DNA from: Arthrobacter citreus
GTDB lineage: Bacteria; Actinomycetota; Actinomycetes; Actinomycetales; Micrococcaceae
Assembly: GCF_038405225.1 (NCBI RefSeq)
Contig: NZ_CP151657.1
Span: 1,178,001 to 1,242,000 of the forward strand
Direction of reading: 5' to 3'
Length of the DNA stretch: 64,000 nt
Shown here: piece by piece, positions 8,347 to 16,764 of the stretch
Layout: each line of letters begins with the position of its first letter
How positions within the stretch are numbered: position 1 is the stretch's first letter
Made by a program: the position numbers and the translations under genes
The notes under the pieces: model-generated
Database searches by the model: none
The model's input: the letters and a program-made list of their open reading frames with translations, nothing else
What the model was told of the DNA's origin: nothing

Positions 8347-9164
8347 CCGGTAACCACAGCCCGGCCGATGAGGTGCTGCTCCAGGGGGATGGGTGGACCG
8401 AGGTCCACCGGAGAGGGAACTCGGTCCATCGGCCCGTACGCCCGCAAACAGCCACAGTGCATGCGTTCCTGGCGCATATCCACGGGCGCGGCTTCACGGG
8501 CGCACCCCGCCCCCTCGGGTACGACGCCAAGGGCCGGGAGGTCTTGAGCTATGTCGAGGGTGACGTGCCAACGGAGCCCCTGCCGGCCTGGGCTGTTGGG
8601 GAAGCACAACTGGCTGAGCTGGCCCGGCTGATTCGCCGGGCACACGATGCCGCGGAAGGATGGTCCGCGCCATCGGATGCTGTTTTCGGAACCATCCCGG
8701 GACCCCCGCAGCCGGGGCTTGAGCCGCTGTTCGCCGAGCCGGAACTGGTGGCCCACCAGGACTACTGTCCGGGGAACGTGGTTTTCCGCGGGGGTTTGCC
8801 GGCGGCGTTGATCGACTTCGATCTGGTGCGGCCCACAACGCGGGTGACCGACGCCGTCAACGCCTTATATTGGTGGGCGCCGCTGTGTCACCCGCAGGAC
8901 CGCGGGCCTGGCTTCTCCGGCGTCGATGTGGCACGCCGGGTGCGGATCTTTGCCGACGCCTACGGGATGGATGCGGTCCAGCGGGGCGGGATTGTCGACG
9001 CCGCACTGCGTCGCCAGCGAAACTCCGCCATCACCATGAAGGCGGCTGCCGAGACGGATCCGGTGTTTCGCCGCTGGTGGGATGAAGGGCTGAAGGACAA
9101 GCTGCCCCGGGCGGAAAGCTGGTTGACCGCGAATGCCGAGGCGCTGCGGAAGGCTTTGACGTAG
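8343..9164 (+). CDS. Phosphotransferase (APH/choline kinase fold)
   Basis: Kinase-like protein of 273 aa that would transfer phosphate from ATP to a small hydroxylated molecule. The catalytic loop is HQDYCPGNVVF (His-x-Asp-x4-Asn, Brenner-type) and the metal-binding Asp follows in LIDFDLV. The N-lobe is short and its lysine is not obvious. It starts with GTG at 8343, four bases inside the preceding gene. Families of this kind include aminoglycoside phosphotransferases, but these are mostly of unknown substrate in soil actinobacteria, so resistance should not be assumed. Confidence 0.85.
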   Translation: MTGNHSPADEVLLQGDGWTEVHRRGNSVHRPVRPQTATVHAFLAHIHGRGFTGAPRPLGYDAKGREVLSYVEGDVPTEPLPAWAVGEAQLAELARLIRRAHDAAEGWSAPSDAVFGTIPGPPQPGLEPLFAEPELVAHQDYCPGNVVFRGGLPAALIDFDLVRPTTRVTDAVNALYWWAPLCHPQDRGPGFSGVDVARRVRIFADAYGMDAVQRGGIVDAALRRQRNSAITMKAAAETDPVFRRWWDEGLKDKLPRAESWLTANAEALRKALT

Positions 9165-9187
9165 CGCTCTGAAGCAGGTGCGCTTCG

Positions 9188-9676
9188 CTACCGGACGTCG
9201 CGGAGCATGTTGGTCATCCGGGCCGTGCTCAGGCGGCGTCCCTGCTCATCCGTCATGACGATTTCGTGCGTTACCAGGGTATTCCCGAGATGGATCGCCG
9301 TAGCCGTTCCCGTGACGGTGCCGGAGGAAATGGAACGGTGGTGCGTCGCTCCAATTTCGATGCCCAGGGCCTGGCGGCCCGGACCGGCGTGAATTGCGGC
9401 GCCAAAGGAGCCAAGCGTTTCGGCGAGAACCATGTGGGCGCCGCCGTGCAGGATTCCGGCCACCTGCTCGTTGCCCTCAACGGGCATCGTTGCGACCATC
9501 CGCTCCGCCGTCATCTCCACAAAGTGGATACCCAGCTTCTCCACCAGCCGCCCGACGCCGTTGGTGCTTAGCCACCCGTGCATCTCAGGGGGGACACCCG
9601 CTGCATTCAGCTGGTCGGTGAAGGCGTTGGGTGCCTGGGACGGGGCGCCGTTGCCCGGCGTGAAATTGTCGCTCAT
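9188..9676 (-). CDS. Hotdog-fold thioesterase (PaaI-like)
   Basis: Acyl-CoA thioesterase candidate of 162 aa, acting on short acyl- or aromatic acyl-CoA in the cytosol. The single hotdog domain carries AGILHGGAHMVLAETLGS: the HGG turn and the acidic residue on the central helix are the usual active-site elements. EIGATHHRSISSGTVTGTATAIHLGN is the matching strand pair of the PaaI/ComA-like branch. ATG 9676 is chosen because earlier in-frame codons run through polA. Its start lies only 19 bases from that of polA on the other strand, so the two promoters must overlap. Confidence 0.88.
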   Translation of the reverse strand: MSDNFTPGNGAPSQAPNAFTDQLNAAGVPPEMHGWLSTNGVGRLVEKLGIHFVEMTAERMVATMPVEGNEQVAGILHGGAHMVLAETLGSFGAAIHAGPGRQALGIEIGATHHRSISSGTVTGTATAIHLGNTLVTHEIVMTDEQGRRLSTARMTNMLRDVR

Positions 9677-9682
9677 GCCAAC

Positions 9683-9688
9683 TAGGCT
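9683..9688 (+). promoter_or_regulatory. -10 box of polA
   Basis: TAGGCT lies seven bases before the GTG at 9696, without a ribosome site. The upstream promoter part must sit inside the thioesterase gene. Confidence 0.55.
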
Positions 9689-9695
9689 TACATCT

Positions 9696-12476
9696 GTGAG
9701 TGAATCTACCAAACTGGCCGATATCCAAGCAGAAATCCCTGCCGAACCCGTTCTTGAAGGGACCGTGGAACCCGCGTCCGAGGGACTCGGAACCGCTACG
9801 GCGGGAGGCCACAACCGGCTGCTGGTGATCGACGGACATTCCATGGCGTTCCGTGCCTTCTACGCGCTGCCGGCCGAGAACTTCTCCACGGACACCGGCC
9901 AGCACACCAACGCGGTGTACGGATTCACCTCCATGCTGATCAACCTCATCAAGGAAGAGAAGCCCACCCACCTTGCGGTGGCCTTTGACCTGGATACCCC
10001 CACGTTCCGCTCCGAGGAATACACGGAATACAAGGGCGGGCGCAACAAGACGCCGGAGGAGTTCCACGGCCAGGTGGACCTCATCATCAAGGTGATGGAA
10101 GCCATGCGCATTCCCACCCTCTCCATGGACGGCTACGAAGCCGACGACATCCTGGCGACGCTGGCCGAAAAAGCCTCCGCCCGGAACTGGGACGTCATGG
10201 TGGTGTCCGGTGACCGTGACGCCTTCCAGCTGGTGGATGACCACGTCACCGTCTTTTATCCCAAAAAGGGCGTATCGGACCTGCCGCGCATGGATGCGGC
10301 GGCCGTGGAGGCAAAGTACCTTGTACCGCCGGACAAGTACTCCGACCTGGCCGCGCTCGTCGGCGAATCCGCAGACAACCTTCCGGGCGTGCCCGGTGTC
10401 GGCCCCAAGACCGCCGCGAAATGGATTAAGCAGTACGGCGGCCTCGAGGGCATCCTGGAGAACCTCGACAGCATCAAGGGCAAGGTGGGCGACTCGCTCC
10501 GCGCCAACATTGAGGACGTCAAGCGCAACCGCCGCCTGAACCGCCTGCTGCGGGACCTTGACCTGCCGGTGGACCTGGACGCCATGTCCGCACGCCGCCC
10601 GGACCGCGAGGCCATTGAGGAGCTCTTCGACGCGCTGCAGTTCAACGCGCTCCGCAAACGCCTGTTCGAAATTTACGGCGAGGAGGAGAGTGCCTCCACC
10701 GGCCACGAGCTGACCCCTCCGGAACACACCGTCATTACCGACGCCGTCAGCCTGAAGGACTGGATTGCCTCCACCAACCAGGCCAAGACCGCCGTTCAGC
10801 TGGTCACCGAAGGTGCGGCTGCGGGGCGCGACGTCGTCGGGCTGGCCTTGGTCACCAACACCGTTGCCGCCTACGTTCCGCTGACTGAAATTGACGCTGA
10901 CGCCGAGCAGGTGCTCGCCGGCTGGCTGTCCGACCTGGACGCACCCAAGGTTGTCCATGACTTCAAGGAAGCGTACAAGGCCCTGGCTGCACGCGGCCTG
11001 CACCTGGCCGGCGAGGTCGACGACACCACCATCTCGGGATACCTGATCCAGCCGGACCGGCGCAGCTACGACCTTCCGGACCTGAGCCAGCACCACCTGA
11101 AGATGTCACTGACCCCGGCGGCTGCCGGCAGCAACCAGCTGCAGCTTCAGCTCGAAGAGGTGGATGTTGCGGGCCCCGCGGTGAAGGAAGCCTTCGCCGC
11201 ACTGCAGCTCAGCGACCACTTTGCCGGACAGCTGGTGGAGCGCGGAGCCAACCAGCTCCTGGGCGGACTGGAGCTGCCGCTGTCCGAGGTTCTGGCGGAA
11301 ATGGAGCTCGCCGGCATCGCGGTCAGCACCGAAAAACTGGACCGGCTGCTGGATGACTTCAGCGCCACGATCGCCCAGGCCAGCAGCGAAGCGTTTGGCA
11401 TCATCGGCAAGGAGATCAACCTCGGTTCGCCCAAGCAGCTGCAGGTGGTCCTCTTTGACGAACTCGGGCTGCCCAAGACCAAGAAGATCAAAACCGGATA
11501 CTCCACGGACGCCGACGCGCTGACGGACCTGATGGTGAAGACCGGCGGGCATCCGTTCCTCGCGAACCTGATGGCCTACCGCGACGCCACCAAGCTGCGC
11601 CAGACCGTTGAGGGGCTGCGCAAGGCAGTGTCCGACGACGGCCGCGTCCACACCACCTACGTCCAGACGGCGGCGGCCACCGGGCGGCTGTCCTCCACCA
11701 ACCCGAACCTGCAGAACATTCCCATCCGTTCCGAAGAGGGCCGGCGCATCCGGGAAGTCTTTACCGTGGGCGAGGGCTACGAAACCCTGCTGACCGCCGA
11801 CTACTCACAGGTGGAAATGCGGATCATGGCCCACCTTTCCGGGGACGAGGGCCTCATCCAGGCCTTCCGCGACGGCGAGGACCTGCACCGGTTTGTCGGC
11901 GCGCACATCTTTGGCGTGCCGCCGGAGGAAGTCACCAGCGCCATGCGGTCCAAGGTCAAGGCCATGTCCTACGGCCTCGTGTACGGCCTGAGCTCGTTCG
12001 GGCTGTCCAAGCAGCTGGCCATCCCGGTGGACGAGGCCCGGACCCTGATGCGGGACTACTTCGACCGCTTCGGCGCGGTGCGCGATTACCTGCGCGGCGT
12101 GGTCGAGCAGGCCCGCAAGGACGGCTTCACCTCCACCATCGAGGGCCGCCGCCGCTACCTGCCGGACCTGTCCAGCGACAACCGGCAGCTGCGCGAAATG
12201 GCCGAACGCGCCGCCCTGAACGCCCCGATCCAGGGTTCCGCGGCGGACATCATCAAGAAGGCCATGCTCGGCGTTGACGCCCAGCTGAAGGCCCAGGGGC
12301 TGAAATCCCGGATGCTGCTGCAGGTTCATGATGAACTGGTGCTCGAAGTCGCCCCCGGGGAACGGGACGCGGTGGAGAAGCTGGTCCGCGAAGAGATGGG
12401 GTCCGCGGCGGACCTGTCAGTTCCGCTGGATGTCTCAGTGGGCGTCGGCGTGAGCTGGCACGAAGCCGGACACTAA
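9696..12476 (+). CDS. polA: DNA polymerase I
   Basis: Repair and Okazaki-fragment polymerase, 926 aa from a GTG. Domains in order: 5' nuclease (about 40-310; LLVIDGHSMAFRAF, DGYEADDIL, VVSGDRDAFQLVDD, ESADNLPGVPGVGPKTAAKW), a decayed 3'-5' exonuclease domain (about 330-520) in which the metal-binding D-x-E of the proofreading type is not seen, and the polymerase domain (about 530-926). Motif A is DYSQVEMRIMAHLSGD (D702), the O-helix SKVKAMSYGLVYG (Y759) and motif C QVHDELVLEV (D879). A tyrosine at the O-helix position where E. coli has F762 is known, for example in mycobacterial Pol I, to lower discrimination against dideoxynucleotides. An in-frame extension upstream exists but is antisense to the thioesterase gene. 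Confidence 0.98.
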   Translation: MSESTKLADIQAEIPAEPVLEGTVEPASEGLGTATAGGHNRLLVIDGHSMAFRAFYALPAENFSTDTGQHTNAVYGFTSMLINLIKEEKPTHLAVAFDLDTPTFRSEEYTEYKGGRNKTPEEFHGQVDLIIKVMEAMRIPTLSMDGYEADDILATLAEKASARNWDVMVVSGDRDAFQLVDDHVTVFYPKKGVSDLPRMDAAAVEAKYLVPPDKYSDLAALVGESADNLPGVPGVGPKTAAKWIKQYGGLEGILENLDSIKGKVGDSLRANIEDVKRNRRLNRLLRDLDLPVDLDAMSARRPDREAIEELFDALQFNALRKRLFEIYGEEESASTGHELTPPEHTVITDAVSLKDWIASTNQAKTAVQLVTEGAAAGRDVVGLALVTNTVAAYVPLTEIDADAEQVLAGWLSDLDAPKVVHDFKEAYKALAARGLHLAGEVDDTTISGYLIQPDRRSYDLPDLSQHHLKMSLTPAAAGSNQLQLQLEEVDVAGPAVKEAFAALQLSDHFAGQLVERGANQLLGGLELPLSEVLAEMELAGIAVSTEKLDRLLDDFSATIAQASSEAFGIIGKEINLGSPKQLQVVLFDELGLPKTKKIKTGYSTDADALTDLMVKTGGHPFLANLMAYRDATKLRQTVEGLRKAVSDDGRVHTTYVQTAAATGRLSSTNPNLQNIPIRSEEGRRIREVFTVGEGYETLLTADYSQVEMRIMAHLSGDEGLIQAFRDGEDLHRFVGAHIFGVPPEEVTSAMRSKVKAMSYGLVYGLSSFGLSKQLAIPVDEARTLMRDYFDRFGAVRDYLRGVVEQARKDGFTSTIEGRRRYLPDLSSDNRQLREMAERAALNAPIQGSAADIIKKAMLGVDAQLKAQGLKSRMLLQVHDELVLEVAPGERDAVEKLVREEMGSAADLSVPLDVSVGVGVSWHEAGH

Positions 12477-12517
12477 ACCGGGCCGCGCTAAACGGCCCAA
12501 AAAACCACAGGGGGATC

Positions 12518-13831
12518 ATGCAGACGGATACCGGACTACGAATGGAGTCCTTCGCGCCCGGATACGTTGACGCTGATCCCTCTGCCGCCGATACCAGGAC
12601 CACCAACTGGTTCGAGGCCGTTCGGCTGGGGTTCCACGAACACCGGGCCGACCCGGCGCGCCTGGCCGCCATGGTCGATGCCTATCGGCGGGACGGCCGC
12701 GTCCTGACCTCCGTGTACGACGACGGGGCGCCGGACTTTGCCTGGGATGCATCAGTTCCGGTGGCCACCTACGCCACCATGGTCAATACCCTGAATGTGG
12801 GCGGCGGGCAGCTGCTGCCGGCACATCTGGTGACCTGCGTGACGGTCCGCCCCACGCACCGCCGGCGCGGCATCCTGCGCAGGATGATCACCACCGATCT
12901 TGCCCGCGCCAAGGAATCCGGCCTGGCCCTGGCTGCGCTGACGGCGTCCGAAGCCACCATTTACGGGCGGTTCGGCTTCGGGGCCGCCACCTCGGCGGCG
13001 AGCATTGCCGTGGATGTGCGGGCCGGTCTCCCGTTCCGGACCGCAGCCACCGGCACCGCCGTGATTGCCGACAGCGCCAAACTGCAGGAGCTGGCACCGG
13101 AGATCTTTCGGGTGCACCAGGCGCGGACCCTGGGTGCTCTCGGCAGGCAGCATGCGTACGCGCTGCGCGCGTCGGGGGCCTGGAGTGAGCACAGCAGTGA
13201 ACCGGACAAGGCGCTGCGGAGCATCATCCACTACGACGCCGCCGGCATCCCCGACGGCTACGCCACCTACAAGTTCAAAGGCTGGGACACGCAGCCGGAA
13301 ACCATCAAAGTCGTGGATCTCATTGCCGCCACGGACGAGGCCTACCGCGAACTCTGGCGCTGCCTGGGCTCCATTGACCTGGTGGACCGGCTGGCTTTCG
13401 ACGTTGCGCCGGTTTCGGATCCGCTGCCCTGGATGCTGGCCGACCGCCGGCGCCACCGCGTGACCGGTGTGGAGGACGTGCTGTGGCTGCGGATCCTGGA
13501 CACCGCGGCGGCCCTTGAGTCCCGGCACTACACGGGCAGCGGCGCCGTCGTCCTGACCGTGGTGGATCCGCTGGGCCTGGCCGGCGGTGTCTGGCACCTG
13601 AGTGCGGACGGTGGACGCGGGTCCGTGACGGCGCTGGCCGGTGACCGGGCGCCGTCGGATATTCCTTCAGTGGAGCTCGATGCCGACGCCCTGGGATCGC
13701 TGTATTTGGGCGGCGTAAGCGCCCGGACGCTGGCCGCGACCGGGGGAATACGCGGCAGCGCGGAGGCGTTGGACACTCTTGATGTGCTCTTTACCGCGCC
13801 AACGATGCCTTACTGCAACACGCATTTCTGA
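12518..13831 (+). CDS. Eis-like GNAT N-acetyltransferase
   Basis: Acetyl-CoA-dependent acetyltransferase with the three-part Eis architecture, 437 aa. The first GNAT domain shows LVTCVTVRPTHRRRGILRRM, the acetyl-CoA pyrophosphate loop (R-R-R-G-I-L). The general-acid Tyr of Eis is matched in SEATIYGRFGFG, and the protein ends in Phe (PYCNTHF), as in Eis, where the C-terminal carboxylate acts in catalysis. The last 100 residues form the sterol-carrier-like domain. Eis acetylates amines, including aminoglycosides; the substrate here is unknown. AGGGGGATC precedes the ATG; a second ATG lies eight codons on. Confidence 0.9.
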   Translation: MQTDTGLRMESFAPGYVDADPSAADTRTTNWFEAVRLGFHEHRADPARLAAMVDAYRRDGRVLTSVYDDGAPDFAWDASVPVATYATMVNTLNVGGGQLLPAHLVTCVTVRPTHRRRGILRRMITTDLARAKESGLALAALTASEATIYGRFGFGAATSAASIAVDVRAGLPFRTAATGTAVIADSAKLQELAPEIFRVHQARTLGALGRQHAYALRASGAWSEHSSEPDKALRSIIHYDAAGIPDGYATYKFKGWDTQPETIKVVDLIAATDEAYRELWRCLGSIDLVDRLAFDVAPVSDPLPWMLADRRRHRVTGVEDVLWLRILDTAAALESRHYTGSGAVVLTVVDPLGLAGGVWHLSADGGRGSVTALAGDRAPSDIPSVELDADALGSLYLGGVSARTLAATGGIRGSAEALDTLDVLFTAPTMPYCNTHF

Positions 13832-13859
13832 TTACCCGCGTCAAAGTACCCCGGGTGCT

Positions 13860-13889
13860 TTGACCTGAGTTGCGCGCTGCGGCTAGACT
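13860..13889 (+). promoter_or_regulatory. rpsA promoter
   Basis: TTGACC (13860-13865), 18 bases, TAGACT (13884-13889). Transcription would begin near 13896 and leave a leader of about 145 bases before rpsA; long leaders are common in front of rpsA. Confidence 0.75.
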
Positions 13890-14039
13890 GATCTGGCGCG
13901 TAATTGCGCAGTAAGTTACCAATTCTGTCCATCTCCGGACAAACAAGCACTGTCTTGAGGCAGGCCCGAACGGCTGCTCTGAGTTCGGTGGGAGCGCATC
14001 CGGAATACAAAACAACTTCCACATCGGAGTCCCAACTAC

Positions 14040-15512
14040 ATGACCATCACCACCACCGAGAAGTCCGGTACCCCGCAGGTCGCTATCAACGACATCGGTA
14101 CTGCCGAGGACTTCCTCGCCGCCATTGACGCAACGATCAAGTACTTCAACGACGGCGATCTCGTCGAAGGTACCGTCGTCAAGGTTGACCGCGACGAGGT
14201 CCTGCTCGACATCGGTTACAAGACCGAGGGTGTCATCCCTTCCCGTGAGCTTTCCATCAAGCACGACGTTGATCCCGGAGACGTAGTTTCCGTTGGCGAT
14301 CTGGTCGAAGCTTTGGTTCTCACCAAGGAAGACAAAGAAGGCCGCCTGATTCTCTCCAAGAAGCGCGCACAGTACGAGCGCGCCTGGGGCGACATCGAGA
14401 AGGTCAAGGAAGAAGACGGCGTCGTTACCGGTACCGTCATCGAGGTTGTCAAGGGTGGCCTCATCCTGGACATCGGCCTGCGCGGCTTCCTGCCGGCCTC
14501 CCTCGTCGAGATGCGTCGTGTCCGCGACCTGGCTCCGTACATCGGCCAGCAGATCGAAGCCAAGATCATCGAACTGGACAAGAACCGCAACAACGTTGTT
14601 CTGTCCCGCCGTGCATGGCTCGAGCAGACGCAGTCCGAGGTTCGCTCCACGTTCCTCAACAAGCTGGAAAAGGGCCAGGTTCGTCCGGGCGTTGTTTCCT
14701 CCATCGTCAACTTCGGTGCCTTCGTGGACCTGGGCGGCGTAGACGGTCTCGTCCACGTTTCCGAGCTGTCCTGGAAGCACATCGACCACCCCTCCGAGGT
14801 CGTTGAAGTTGGCCAGGAAGTCACCGTTGAGGTTCTGGAAGTTGACCTCGACCGCGAGCGTGTCTCCCTGTCGCTGAAGGCTACGCAGGAAGATCCGTGG
14901 CAGACCTTCGCCCGCACCCACGCCCTGGGCCAGGTTGTGCCGGGTAAGGTCACCAAGCTGGTTCCGTTCGGTGCGTTCGTTCGCGTCGAAGACGGCATCG
15001 AGGGCCTGGTCCACATCTCCGAGCTGGCAGTCCGCCACGTAGAGCTGGCCGAGCAGGTTGTTTCCGTTGGAGACGAACTGTTCGTCAAGGTCATCGACAT
15101 CGACCTCGAGCGTCGCCGCATCTCCCTGTCGCTGAAGCAGGCCAACGAGGGTGTAGACCCCGAGGGCACCGAGTTCGACCCGGCTCTGTACGGCATGGCC
15201 GCAGAGTACGACGAAGCCGGCAACTACAAGTACCCGGAGGGCTTCGACCCCGAGTCCAACGAATGGCTCGAAGGCTACGAGACCCAGCGTGCCGCTTGGG
15301 AGCAGCAGTACGCTGACGCCCAGGCCCGTTGGGAAGCCCACAAGAAGCAGGTTGCACAGCACGCTTCCGAGGACATCGCAGCTGCTTCGGACACGTCCGA
15401 ATCCGGCACCACGAGCTACTCCTCCGAGCCGGCCGTTGCTGAGACGGGTGCCGGCACGCTGGCTTCCGACGAAGCACTTGCCGCTCTGCGCGAGAAGCTC
15501 ACGGGCAACTAA
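14040..15512 (+). CDS. rpsA: 30S ribosomal protein S1
   Basis: RNA-binding ribosomal protein that helps the 30S subunit take up messages. The 490-aa product has four S1 (OB-fold) repeats at about 39-107, 125-190, 210-280 and 297-367, against six in E. coli, which is normal for actinobacteria. Repeats 3 and 4 show the near-identical pattern VxxGAFVxLxxVxGLVHxSELS. The last 120 residues are acidic, rich in Tyr/Trp/Glu, and end with a helix ALAALREKLTGN. Codon use is more biased towards preferred codons (GTT, TCC, AAG) than in the neighbours, as expected of a highly expressed gene. GGAG lies ten bases before ATG. Confidence 0.98.
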   Translation: MTITTTEKSGTPQVAINDIGTAEDFLAAIDATIKYFNDGDLVEGTVVKVDRDEVLLDIGYKTEGVIPSRELSIKHDVDPGDVVSVGDLVEALVLTKEDKEGRLILSKKRAQYERAWGDIEKVKEEDGVVTGTVIEVVKGGLILDIGLRGFLPASLVEMRRVRDLAPYIGQQIEAKIIELDKNRNNVVLSRRAWLEQTQSEVRSTFLNKLEKGQVRPGVVSSIVNFGAFVDLGGVDGLVHVSELSWKHIDHPSEVVEVGQEVTVEVLEVDLDRERVSLSLKATQEDPWQTFARTHALGQVVPGKVTKLVPFGAFVRVEDGIEGLVHISELAVRHVELAEQVVSVGDELFVKVIDIDLERRRISLSLKQANEGVDPEGTEFDPALYGMAAEYDEAGNYKYPEGFDPESNEWLEGYETQRAAWEQQYADAQARWEAHKKQVAQHASEDIAAASDTSESGTTSYSSEPAVAETGAGTLASDEALAALREKLTGN

Positions 15513-15560
15513 TTTCCCGGTGTGCCAATTGATCGGTTGAACTAACCGGTTGAAATAGCC

Positions 15561-15599
15561 AAAAAAGCAGGCCCCCACTTTGGTGGGGGCCTGCTTTTT
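15561..15599 (+). terminator. rpsA terminator
   Basis: Perfect hairpin AAAGCAGGCCCCCA / TGGGGGCCTGCTTT with a short loop, flanked by an A run and a T run, so it can serve both rpsA and the convergent Gfo/Idh gene. Confidence 0.93.
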
Positions 15600-15661
15600 G
15601 CGTGCTGGGTTTTGCGTTAGCTGTTCGTGTGTTCGGTGTGTTCGGGGTGGACGTTTCGGGG

Positions 15662-16750
15662 CTAGTGCCGTGCGTCGTTGGCGTACCGCAGGCCAAGCTG
15701 GGCACGCACGCCGTCGAGCAGCTCCATGGTCCGCAGCGTGTCCGCCAGCGGCATGGTGGGGCTTTCGGTCAGGCCCTGCTGGATGCAGCGGGTGACCTCC
15801 CGCAGCTGGTAGGTGTAGCCGGCTCCCGCGGGGTCGAACGTTTCGACGCGCTCTCCCTCCGGGCCGTGCACGTGCAGTTCCGTGGGATTGGGCAGGTGCC
15901 CGCCTCCGGTCCTCAGCCACCCGCCGCTGCAGGCGATGGTGGCGCTGCCCGGTCCCGAGGCTGCGAGCGACGACGACAGCTGGGCGTGCCGGCCGTCGTC
16001 GTACCGCAGGGTCAGGGCGTTCTGGATGTCCACTCCGCTGTCGTTGAGGACCCCGGCCGCGGTGACGCCGTCGGGGAAGCCCAGGGCACCGAACGCCCAG
16101 GTCAGCGTGTAGACGGAAAGATCCAGCAGCGCACCGCCGCCGGCGGCCGGATCCCACAGCCGGCTGGCCGGGTCCGAAGGGGCGGTAAACCCGAGGTCGG
16201 CCTGCACCCAGGACGGTGTGCCGAGCTCGCCGGAGGCCAGGATGTCCCAGGCCCGGTTGGTGCTGGGCAGGAACCTGGTCCACAGCGCTTCCATCAGGAA
16301 CAGGTTCCGGGCACGGGCCAGGTCGATGAGTTCGGCCGCCTCAGCCGCGCTTACCGTGAACGGCTTCTCGCACAACACGTGCTTGCCGTGCTCCAGGGCG
16401 CTTTTGGCGACGTCGTAGTGCTGGGCATGCGGTGTGGTGATGTAGACGACGTCCACGGCGGGGTCCGCAAACATCGCCTCAAAACCGGACACCCCGTCCG
16501 AATCGGAATACGAGGACGCGAACCCGAAACGTTCGGCGAAACCGGACGCCTTCGCGGCGCTGCGCGAGCTGACCGCGTACAGGACGGAATCCTCGAGCAG
16601 GGCGATGTCGCCGGTGACCTTGCCGGCGATCCCACCGGTGGCGACCACGCCCCAGTTCAACGGGCGGCCGGTCGAGGCCAGGGGAGAGGGTGCGCCTTCT
16701 TCGGCGCAGGGCGGACGGACAAAGTGCCGTTGCTCAGTGGTGAGGGTCAT
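15662..16750 (-). CDS. Gfo/Idh/MocA family oxidoreductase
   Basis: NAD(P)-dependent sugar dehydrogenase family, 362 aa. The Rossmann domain starts at LNWGVVATGGIAGKV (about residues 31-45), and HVLCEKPFTVSAAEA holds the family's E-K-P motif with the catalytic lysine. The C-terminal alpha/beta domain contains the G-G-G-A-L-L-D-L-S-V-Y stretch with the usual Asp. It begins 14 bases after the LacI gene (AGGAG ahead of the ATG) and is the last gene of the beta-glucoside operon, so it may act on a sugar derived from the imported substrate; that is inference. Confidence 0.9.
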   Translation of the reverse strand: MTLTTEQRHFVRPPCAEEGAPSPLASTGRPLNWGVVATGGIAGKVTGDIALLEDSVLYAVSSRSAAKASGFAERFGFASSYSDSDGVSGFEAMFADPAVDVVYITTPHAQHYDVAKSALEHGKHVLCEKPFTVSAAEAAELIDLARARNLFLMEALWTRFLPSTNRAWDILASGELGTPSWVQADLGFTAPSDPASRLWDPAAGGGALLDLSVYTLTWAFGALGFPDGVTAAGVLNDSGVDIQNALTLRYDDGRHAQLSSSLAASGPGSATIACSGGWLRTGGGHLPNPTELHVHGPEGERVETFDPAGAGYTYQLREVTRCIQQGLTESPTMPLADTLRTMELLDGVRAQLGLRYANDARH

Positions 16751-16764
16751 GCGGACTTCAGCTC

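Noticed and set aside
9432-9695. N-terminal extension of polA by 88 codons
   Set aside because: It is antisense to the thioesterase gene, and GTG 9696 has a -10 box at the right distance and fits the family N-terminus.
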